Below are positions 7,940 through 12,614 of a DNA stretch of 12,614 nucleotides, in pieces. Origin of the DNA: Planctomycetota bacterium (GTDB lineage: Bacteria > Planctomycetota > Phycisphaerae > Sedimentisphaerales > Anaerobacaceae); contig CP070830.1 in assembly GCA_020344865.1 (NCBI GenBank), positions 2,239,191 to 2,251,804 on the forward strand. Reading direction: 5' to 3'. Numbering within the stretch: the first letter of the stretch is position 1; every line of letters begins with the position of its first letter. Below the pieces are notes generated by a model. It saw only the letters and a program-made list of their open reading frames with translations. It did not search any database and was not told the DNA's origin. A program made the translations under genes and the position numbers.

Positions 7940-7959
7940 GCCGGCCTTCTCCGGCTTTT
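7940..7959 (+). terminator. Hairpin with T tract on the plus strand
   Basis: GCCGG (7940-7944) pairs with CCGGC (7951-7955) around CCTTCT, followed by TTTT, with a further run of seven T about ten bases on. This has the form of an intrinsic terminator for plus-strand transcription, yet no plus-strand gene precedes it. It may block antisense transcription into dnaK or be coincidental. Confidence 0.3.
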
Positions 7960-8029
7960 AGTAACTACTTTTTTTATACAGCAAAGTTTCGAGGAATCAA
8001 AAATAATTTTCTTATTTTTTAAAATTTTT

Positions 8030-9979
8030 TTATTTGTCCTTGGCTTCGAACTCGGCGTCGATTACGTCGTCTCCACCCTTTCTCTTGACCTCGCCTTCGG
8101 GTGGCGGCGGTGGTGGCTGCTCGGCCGGACCGGCAGCGCCTGACGCGGCCTGCTTCTTGGCCGCTTCTTCGTAGAGCACCTTGCCCAGTTCCTGACCGGC
8201 GTTGCCGAGGTTTTCAATGGCCTTTTTTATAGCGTCGGCATTGTCGCCCTTTGTCGTTTCCTTCAGGTTGTTGACAGCACTTTCGATATTGCCGCGAACC
8301 TCCGCCGAGACCTTATCGCCGTGCTCTTTAAGAGTCTTTTCGGTCGAGTAAATCAACTGGTCCGCCTGGTTCTTCAGGTCGACTACCTCTCTTTTCTTTT
8401 TGTCCTCGCCGGCATGCGACTCGGCCTCCTTCTTCATTCTATCGACTTCCTCGTCGCTAAGGCCCGAGCTGGACTTAATCACGATAGACTGCTGCTTGCC
8501 GGTACCCAGGTCCTTGGCCGAGACATTCAAGATGCCGTTGGCGTCGATATCGAATGCAACCTCAATCTGCGGTATTCCCCGTGGCGCGGGCGGAATCTCC
8601 GTGAGCTGGAACCTGCCTAAGGTGCGGTTATCCGGGGCAAATTCCCTCTCGCCCTGCAAAACGTGAATATCGACGGTTGTCTGGCTGTCTGCGGCGGTCG
8701 AGAAAATCTCCTTTTTGCTCGTGGGAATCGTCGTGTTGCGCTCAATCAGTCTTGTCATCACACCGCCCAGGGTCTCCACGCCCAATGAAAGCGGCGTTAC
8801 GTCCAGAAGCAATATGTCCTTTACGCCTGCGTCGCCGGCAAGAACCGCGCCCTGCAGAGCCGCCCCGAGAGCGACTACTTCGTCAGGATTGATACTTCTG
8901 TTGGGCTCCTTGCCGAATATATCCTTAACAATCTCCTGCACTCGCGGGATTCTGGTCGAGCCGCCCACGAGAAGGACCTCAACTATATCGCCGGCTGTCA
9001 ACTTCGCATCTTCCAGCGCCCGGTGGCACGGCGATTTGAGCCGCTCGAAGATTGGCTCCGCCAGCGATTCGAACCTGCTGCGGGTCAGTGTAATCTGCAG
9101 GTGCTTCGGGCCTTTTGCGTCGGCGGTGATAAACGGCAGGTTCACGGTGGCCTCAACCTGCGTGCTCAGCTCGCATTTTGCCTTCTCAGCCGCCTCTTTT
9201 AGTCGCTGATGCGCCATCGGGTCGTCGCGCAGGTCAATCCCCTCTTTCTTTTTGAACTCATCGGCCAGGTAGTTGATAAGGGCCGCATCCAGGTCATCGC
9301 CGCCCAGATGGGTGTCGCCGTTGGTGCTTAAGACCTCGAGGACTCCGCCTTCCTCCTCGAATCCGCCTATATCCAGTATGGAGATATCGAACGTACCTCC
9401 GCCAAAGTCGAAGACCGCCACCTTGGCGTTCTTTTTCTTCTCCACGCCGTAAGCCAGCGCTGCGGCAGTCGGCTCGTTGATAATCCGCTCGACCTTAAGT
9501 CCTGCTATAGCGCCCGCGTCCTTTGTCGCCTGGCGCTGCGAGTCGTTAAAGTAAGCCGGAACGGTTATTACCGCCTGCTCGACCTTTTCGCCGAGGTAAT
9601 CCTCGGCGGTCTTTTTCAAATCCTGCAGAATCATCGCCGAAATCTCGGGCGGGGTGTATTCCTTGCCGCGGACGCCGACCTTCACTAACTCCTCTGCGCC
9701 GCCGGTAATCTTGTAGGGCACAATCTTTTCCTCCGATGAGACCTCGCTGTGCCGCCGGCCCATAAAACGCTTGATGGAAAATACCGTGTTTTCCGGATTG
9801 GTTACCTGCTGATGGCGCGCAATCTGGCCGACGAGCCTCTCGCCCTTGTCGGTAAAACCTACCACCGAGGGGGTCAGCCGCGAGCCCGAAGAATTTATCA
9901 GGACCTTCGGTGCCGCGCCTTCCATCACGGCCACCACCGAATTTGTCGTTCCCAAATCTATCCCAATTATTTTAGCCAT
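8030..9979 (-). CDS. dnaK: Molecular chaperone DnaK (Hsp70)
   Basis: ATP-driven cytoplasmic chaperone that folds and refolds proteins with DnaJ and GrpE. The 649-residue product is full length. The nucleotide-binding domain has GIDLGTTNS (6-14), DFGGGTFD (191-198) and LLVGGSTRIPRVQ (336-348). The interdomain linker DVTPLSLG is at 393-400. The substrate-binding domain and helical lid follow, then a tail with six consecutive prolines (622-627) and an acidic end (DDVIDAEFEAKDK) like that of classical DnaK. The ATG is preceded by a strong AAAGGAAG ribosome site six bases upstream. The gene lies 231 bases downstream of mcsB on the same strand. A sigma-54-type promoter (10040-10056) stands in that gap and would give a leader of about 50 bases. 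No CIRCE operator is seen, and grpE, dnaJ and hrcA are not adjacent. Confidence 0.98.
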   Translation of the reverse strand: MAKIIGIDLGTTNSVVAVMEGAAPKVLINSSGSRLTPSVVGFTDKGERLVGQIARHQQVTNPENTVFSIKRFMGRRHSEVSSEEKIVPYKITGGAEELVKVGVRGKEYTPPEISAMILQDLKKTAEDYLGEKVEQAVITVPAYFNDSQRQATKDAGAIAGLKVERIINEPTAAALAYGVEKKKNAKVAVFDFGGGTFDISILDIGGFEEEGGVLEVLSTNGDTHLGGDDLDAALINYLADEFKKKEGIDLRDDPMAHQRLKEAAEKAKCELSTQVEATVNLPFITADAKGPKHLQITLTRSRFESLAEPIFERLKSPCHRALEDAKLTAGDIVEVLLVGGSTRIPRVQEIVKDIFGKEPNRSINPDEVVALGAALQGAVLAGDAGVKDILLLDVTPLSLGVETLGGVMTRLIERNTTIPTSKKEIFSTAADSQTTVDIHVLQGEREFAPDNRTLGRFQLTEIPPAPRGIPQIEVAFDIDANGILNVSAKDLGTGKQQSIVIKSSSGLSDEEVDRMKKEAESHAGEDKKKREVVDLKNQADQLIYSTEKTLKEHGDKVSAEVRGNIESAVNNLKETTKGDNADAIKKAIENLGNAGQELGKVLYEEAAKKQAASGAAGPAEQPPPPPPEGEVKRKGGDDVIDAEFEAKDK

Positions 9980-10039
9980 GGTCAGCTTCCTTTCGCTTAC
10001 ATAGTTCTCTTTGTACGTAAACCCTGCACATTATGTAAT

Positions 10040-10056
10040 TGCAAAAGCCGTGCCAG
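10040..10056 (-). promoter_or_regulatory. Sigma-54 (RpoN) -24/-12 promoter upstream of dnaK
   Basis: The minus strand reads CTGGCACGGCTTTTGCA, matching the sigma-54 consensus YTGGCACGRNNNTTGCW at every defined position. The invariant GG (10053-10054) and GC (10041-10042) are exactly 12 bases apart. The predicted start is near 10029, giving a leader of about 50 bases ending in a strong dnaK ribosome site. Orientation, spacing and intergenic location all agree. Use would require RpoN and an enhancer-binding activator, neither of which is encoded in the window. Confidence 0.75.
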
Positions 10057-10136
10057 CTATGGACTCAGCGCAGGCTGATTTGCCTAAGGTCTTTAATTGC
10101 AGCAGGTTATACTTGATTTGCCCTGATGGCGGACTT

Positions 10137-10167
10137 GGTGCAATTTATGGATTGTGCCATTTTGGCA
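10137..10167. promoter_or_regulatory. Inverted repeats, candidate enhancer-binding activator sites for dnaK
   Basis: TGCCA (10155-10159) and TGGCA (10163-10167) form a perfect inverted repeat around TTT, centred near -132 from the predicted sigma-54 start. Overlapping it, GGTGCAAT (10137-10144) and ATTGTGCC (10151-10158) form a 6-of-8 inverted repeat centred near -119. This is the usual distance for sigma-54 activator sites. A half-match to the IHF consensus (AATCAA on the minus strand, 10113-10118) lies between the repeats and the promoter but lacks the TTR part. The activator is unknown. Confidence 0.4.
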
Positions 10168-10210
10168 GATATAAGCGGCCTTGGGCTCGCCCCGGCGGGC
10201 AGTCCTATTG

Positions 10211-11335
10211 CTATCCGTGCAGTGCTGAGCGGATTATTTCGGCCCTGAGTGCGTCTCTGCGTTCGGGGCCGAGCTGCTTTCCGTAGTTTAACTGCAGATG
10301 CGCGGGCTGAGTAAGCATAAACAGCCGATTTATGGTCGTGATTGAAAGCGTTTCAGGCTTGTCGGTGCCCCTGCCGGCATCGCTCAGCCCGGACAGCTTC
10401 TCTATTGCAGGTGTCGAAGCGCCCATACGCTCGCGCATATTAATACCCATACGCAGGTGACTTAACAAAAACAGCGCCTCCTGCGAGCTTATAAGATGCG
10501 CATTTCGCAGAAGCGCCATCGCCCGCGAGATTTTGTCGTCGAGAACTTCCGGCTCTTTTGACAGCAGCCGGTTTCTCGCCGCATTCTCGTACTCAACAAT
10601 CTCCGGGATAATGGCGTTTTCGAACAGCGATATTATGTCCGACTCCGAGACGCCGAGCGTAACCTGATTGGATATCTGGTAGAAATCGCCCGCCGCTTCG
10701 CTGCCCTCGCCGAACAGACCCCGCACAGCCAGGCCCATGTCCCGGGTGGCGTTCAGGAACTTGTCGATTTGGCCGGTCATCTTCAGCGCCGGCAGATGCA
10801 GCATTACCGAGACCCTTATCCCCGTGCCCAGATTGGTCGGACACGCCGTCAGGTAACCGTAGCGCGGGCTAAAGGCGTAATCCACCTTCTGCTCTATCAT
10901 ATCGTCGATGCGATTTATCTGCTCGTAACACTGGCTCAGCTGGCAGCCGCCTTTTAGCACCTGTATTCGCAGGTGGTCCTCCTCGTTTATCATTGCTGTG
11001 AAAAATTCCCGCTGGGCGATCACCGCTCCGCGGGGCCCCTTGCCGAATGCGTGGTGCCGGCTGATTAGGTGTCTCTCCACAAGGAAATGCCTGCCTAAAA
11101 GGGATGTCTTGTCCACGCTTAGATAGAAAACTTTGTCCCCCAGCTCCAGCGACATAAGCGTGTCTTTGAGCTTGTTTAGTATTTCTGACTTCTCAGCGAC
11201 GGAGCAGCGGCTGAGGAACTTATGCCCCGCTATGTTCCTGGCCAGGCGAATCCGCGAGGATATGACGATATCGGCCAGCGGTCCCGAGCCGTCAAACCAT
11301 TCGTTTATATTAGCACTTATGTCGGTCAGCTTCAT
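10211..11335 (-). CDS. mcsB: Protein-arginine kinase McsB
   Basis: Phosphagen-kinase-like enzyme that phosphorylates arginine side chains of proteins; in Bacillus the mark directs substrates to ClpCP. The 374-residue product has the complete kinase core: SSRIRLARN (26-34), NEEDHLRIQ (117-125) with the catalytic acidic residues, CPTNLGTG (165-172) with the active-site Cys165, and GEGSEAAGDFYQISNQ (209-224). The C-terminal RDALRA (360-365) matches the RDxxRA phosphoarginine-binding motif that separates McsB from creatine and arginine kinases. All key residues are present, so it should be active. It follows mcsA after 30 bases and is surely co-transcribed with it. The ribosome site is weak (GGACAATCGCTT before ATG), so translation may depend on mcsA. 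Its usual operon partners ctsR and clpC are not next to it; dnaK is the next gene downstream. Confidence 0.95.
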   Translation of the reverse strand: MKLTDISANINEWFDGSGPLADIVISSRIRLARNIAGHKFLSRCSVAEKSEILNKLKDTLMSLELGDKVFYLSVDKTSLLGRHFLVERHLISRHHAFGKGPRGAVIAQREFFTAMINEEDHLRIQVLKGGCQLSQCYEQINRIDDMIEQKVDYAFSPRYGYLTACPTNLGTGIRVSVMLHLPALKMTGQIDKFLNATRDMGLAVRGLFGEGSEAAGDFYQISNQVTLGVSESDIISLFENAIIPEIVEYENAARNRLLSKEPEVLDDKISRAMALLRNAHLISSQEALFLLSHLRMGINMRERMGASTPAIEKLSGLSDAGRGTDKPETLSITTINRLFMLTQPAHLQLNYGKQLGPERRDALRAEIIRSALHG

Positions 11336-11365
11336 AAGCGATTGTCCGGTCGCTTGTATGAGTAT

Positions 11366-11863
11366 TTACTTTTCTTGCTGATTTATTTTGTCTCGCAGTT
11401 CGGCGGCCAGCTCGTAATCCTCGTTTTGCACCGCTGTTTCCAGTTTGCGGCGCAGCTTCATTAGCTCCATCTGCTTTTTTGTACCCTCTGAGGTTTTTGA
11501 GGGGACCTTGCCGCAGTGGGATTCCTTGCCGTTATGGGCCTTCCTGATGAGCGGCGCGAGCGATTTCTGGAAGGCCTCGTAGTCATAAGGGCAGCCCAGC
11601 ACCGCATCCTTGGTGAATTGCTCCAATGTCGAGCCGCAGTGCGGACAGGAGATACTTTGCTTGGTATCGCCGAAAGTCTCGTCGTCGGACGGCTGACTTG
11701 CGAGCAGGCTGCTCAGCAGTTCATTTATGGAAAGCTGGCTCTTGACCGCTATGCCCTCTTCCTGGGCGCAGTGCTCACAGAGGTGCGTCTCAGTCCGCAG
11801 CCCGTCCGTTATTTCGGTCAGGTGAATGGTCGCTTCTTTTTTCTGACAGTTCTGACAATACAT
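11366..11863 (-). CDS. mcsA: McsA-like zinc-binding activator of McsB, with UVR domain
   Basis: Small cytoplasmic protein that in Bacillus binds and activates McsB and acts as an adaptor. The 165-residue product has CxxC pairs at Cys3/Cys6, Cys29/Cys32 and Cys73/Cys76. A fourth site, GCPYDYEAF (90-98), has Cys91 but Asp94 where Firmicute McsA has the second Cys, so that zinc site is altered. The C-terminus (about 130-163) is a UVR domain (MKLRRKLETAVQNEDYELAAELRDKI). The family's usual HxGKVP element appears as HCGKVP (116-121). The start ATG has AAAAGGG nine bases upstream and an extended -10 promoter just beyond. It lies directly before mcsB, which supports the assignment over a generic UVR-domain protein. 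Confidence 0.9.
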   Translation of the reverse strand: MYCQNCQKKEATIHLTEITDGLRTETHLCEHCAQEEGIAVKSQLSINELLSSLLASQPSDDETFGDTKQSISCPHCGSTLEQFTKDAVLGCPYDYEAFQKSLAPLIRKAHNGKESHCGKVPSKTSEGTKKQMELMKLRRKLETAVQNEDYELAAELRDKINQQEK

Positions 11864-11883
11864 TTAAGTGCGCCCTTTTATAT

Positions 11884-11892
11884 ATTATACCA
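11884..11892 (-). promoter_or_regulatory. Extended -10 promoter for mcsAB
   Basis: The minus strand reads TGGTATAAT, a perfect extended -10 element (TGnTATAAT). Transcription would start near 11877, giving a leader of only about 14 bases that contains the AAAAGGG ribosome site of mcsA. There is no -35 box at the normal distance; a perfect TTGACA is present at 11912-11917, but its 22-base spacer is too long for ordinary sigma-70 use. Confidence 0.5.
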
Positions 11893-11928
11893 GAATTCCG
11901 CATTAAGGTGTTGTCAAATTTACAGGTT

Positions 11929-11948
11929 CGTCCTGCGGACGGCTTTTT
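11929..11948 (+). terminator. Hairpin with T tract, plus-strand orientation
   Basis: CGTCC (11929-11933) pairs with GGACG (11937-11941) around TGC, followed by GC and TTTTT. It has the form of a short intrinsic terminator for plus-strand RNA, though no plus-strand gene lies upstream. For minus-strand transcription it would sit near the 5' end of a longer mcsA leader. Confidence 0.3.
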
Positions 11949-11956
11949 ATATATTG

Positions 11957-11989
11957 ATTATATCCGCACTCAACACAGATAATCGTCAA
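11957..11989 (-). promoter_or_regulatory. Second promoter-like block upstream of mcsA
   Basis: The minus strand has TTGACG (11984-11989), a 21-base spacer, and TATAAT (11957-11962), followed a few bases later by ATATAAAAA. It resembles the block at 11884-11917 in its two boxes, long spacer and AT-rich tail. If used, the leader would run about 90 bases through a hairpin (11929-11941) before mcsA. Confidence 0.25.
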
Positions 11990-12099
11990 TTTTTAAAGAC
12001 CGCTGTAGGTCCGTTTGCCCCGAACTGCGGCTATTCCTGCACACTTTTTGCCTTCAGGGGCCCGTGCAGCTGGTAATGTGCTCCAAAGGGCCGGCGGCC

Positions 12100-12471
12100 T
12101 TAACCATCGCTGCTGAATTTCGCAGAGCAGCCCCGCTCCTCGCCAACTATGACGGACTCGAGTTTTACGCCCTTCGGCAGCTTGGGTTCGAGCTTCTCGT
12201 ATATATATTTGGCTATGTTCTCGGCAGACGAGCAGTTATCCTGGAAATAGTCGATTTTCTCAATGGCGGTGCTATCGAGCTCGCCGACGATTTCGTCGAG
12301 CGTCGCTTTGAGCCGCTGAAAATCCATTACAAGCCCCATTTTGTTGAGCTCGCCGCTGCTGACCTCGGCGGTGACCGCCCAGTTGTGCTGATGCGGCGCC
12401 TCTCTCCAGCCGTCCGGCATCGCCAACCGATGTGACGCCCAAAAGTGCGTTTCTACAATTACCGTAAACAA
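12100..12471 (-). CDS. QueD/6-pyruvoyltetrahydropterin synthase family protein, atypical active site
   Basis: Tunnelling-fold pterin enzyme family; members make carboxytetrahydropterin for queuosine (QueD), tetrahydropterins, or a folate precursor (PTPS-III). The 123-residue product keeps the three zinc-ligand histidines (His14 in FWASH; His27 and His29 in HQHNW), the GLVMDF strand (46-51), an SSAENIA helix start (81-87) and a late glutamate (VIVGEERG). The usual catalytic Cys four residues before the first His of HxH is Arg23 here, and Glu24 lies three before it. This gives ExxHxHN, which resembles the PTPS-III group. The LDH motif reads LDS (65-67), so the usual catalytic His is also missing. 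Enzymatic role is therefore uncertain and no gene symbol is given. The start is TTG, supported by GGAG seven bases upstream. coaD precedes it by 45 bases on the same strand. Confidence 0.85.
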   Translation of the reverse strand: MFTVIVETHFWASHRLAMPDGWREAPHQHNWAVTAEVSSGELNKMGLVMDFQRLKATLDEIVGELDSTAIEKIDYFQDNCSSAENIAKYIYEKLEPKLPKGVKLESVIVGEERGCSAKFSSDG

Positions 12472-12478
12472 TACAAAA

Positions 12479-12482
12479 CTCC
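12479..12482 (-). promoter_or_regulatory. Ribosome binding site that fixes the TTG start of the QueD-like gene
   Basis: GGAG on the minus strand lies seven bases before the TTG at 12469-12471. No ATG or GTG start fits better, and the protein begins at the expected first strand (FTVIVETHFWASH) from this codon. Confidence 0.6.
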
Positions 12483-12516
12483 GGTCACCCCGTCCGCCAA
12501 ATGCTCGCAGGGCGAC

Positions 12517-12614
12517 TTATTGTTGATTCTTTAATTTTTCAAGGCGGTGCCGCACGCGGTCGTAGATATTTTTCGGAATAAGGTTCGAGACGTTGCCGCC
12601 CAATGAAGCGACCT
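12517..12614 (-). CDS. coaD: Phosphopantetheine adenylyltransferase, C-terminal end only
   Basis: The last 31 residues of a protein whose beginning lies beyond the right edge of the window. CoaD joins ATP and 4'-phosphopantetheine in the fourth step of coenzyme A synthesis. The fragment runs VASLGGNVSNLIPKNIYDRV and ends RLEKLKNQQ. It matches the CoaD C-terminus, where a (K)EVA-x-LGG-x-VS segment is followed by a proline and a final helix. The two bases before the first full codon (AG) would fit the expected glutamate. The reading frame is open to the edge and ends in TAA. It is 45 bases upstream of the QueD-like gene and probably in the same operon. The call rests on a short but characteristic segment. 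Confidence 0.75.
   Translation of the reverse strand, partial: VASLGGNVSNLIPKNIYDRVRHRLEKLKNQQ

Larger units (their letters stand above)
7690..8029. other. 340-base non-coding gap between dnaK and the permease gene
   Basis: No credible gene is seen here; the short plus-strand open frames have no recognisable content. The gap holds the permease promoter candidate (7755-7782), a weak minus-strand hairpin (7883-7899) and a GC-rich hairpin oriented for the plus strand (7940-7959). A very AT-rich stretch of about 45 bases (roughly 7990-8035) runs from the dnaK stop codon. It stands out sharply from the GC-rich genes on both sides. Confidence 0.6.

Noticed and set aside
7691..8143. Short plus-strand open frames in the dnaK-permease gap
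   Set aside because: No family resemblance or clear ribosome sites, and the longest ones run antisense into dnaK or through the AT-rich tract.
10140..10164. Second TGGCAC...TTGCA pair upstream of dnaK, like a sigma-54 site
   Set aside because: On the minus strand the two boxes are separated by ten bases rather than five, so the -24/-12 spacing is wrong. It is better read as part of the upstream inverted repeats.
10170..10205. GC-rich partial hairpin after the mcsB stop codon, considered as a terminator
   Set aside because: The pairing (GCCCGCC with GGCGAGC) has a mismatch and a loop too short to form in full register, and no T tract follows.
11310..11318. TTAGCACTT, resembling half of the CIRCE heat-shock operator
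   Set aside because: It lies inside the mcsB coding region and lacks the GAGTGCTAA partner nine bases away. No CIRCE was found upstream of dnaK or mcsA either.
11516..12076. Plus-strand 186-residue open frame across mcsA and its upstream gap
   Set aside because: It is mostly antisense to mcsA, has no family features and no convincing ribosome site.
12089..12099. GGCC-GCC-GGCC hairpin after the QueD-like gene, considered as a terminator
   Set aside because: The stem is only four pairs, and the following CTTTGG is not a convincing T tract.

Overview
The window comes from a Gram-negative, moderately GC-rich bacterium. LptB implies lipopolysaccharide export and an outer membrane, and YidC has the long form with a large periplasmic domain. 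A complete McsA/McsB protein-arginine kinase pair, best known from Firmicutes, sits beside these. Together with the general look of the proteins this suggests a planctomycete or relative in the PVC group, perhaps Phycisphaerae. That placement is inference; no marker gene is present. No rRNA, tRNA, CRISPR array, insertion sequence or phage gene was recognised. The window reads as ordinary chromosomal backbone with some unusual local arrangements.

Layout. From 1 to 1306 an lptB-def operon runs on the minus strand with a good promoter ahead of lptB. A 232-base divergent intergenic region follows. From 1539 to 5805 a plus-strand cluster carries a calcineurin-like phosphoesterase, yidC (start overlaps the phosphoesterase stop) and mnmE, the last preceded by an 89-base gap holding an imperfect inverted repeat. 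From 5857 to the right edge everything lies on the minus strand. In transcription order this is coaD (only its 3' end is in the window), a queD-like gene with a TTG start, mcsA, mcsB, dnaK, and an APC-family permease fused to a PTS EIIA domain.

How the genes fit together. Envelope and protein biogenesis are represented by lptB, def and yidC, and tRNA wobble modification by mnmE. The mcsA-mcsB-dnaK block is a protein quality-control locus: arginine phosphorylation marks damaged proteins in Firmicutes, and DnaK refolds them. Neither ctsR nor clpC, the usual partners of mcsAB in Bacillus, is next to it.

The most striking signal is non-coding. Upstream of dnaK is a full 17/17 match to the sigma-54 (RpoN) -24/-12 promoter consensus, correctly spaced, about 50 bases before the dnaK start codon, with inverted repeats near -119 and -132 where an enhancer-binding activator would sit. 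No CIRCE element was found there. Sigma-54 control of the main Hsp70 would be unusual. Secondary points are the permease-EIIA fusion, a QueD/PTPS homologue lacking the usual catalytic Cys and His, and an MnmE with several altered signature motifs.
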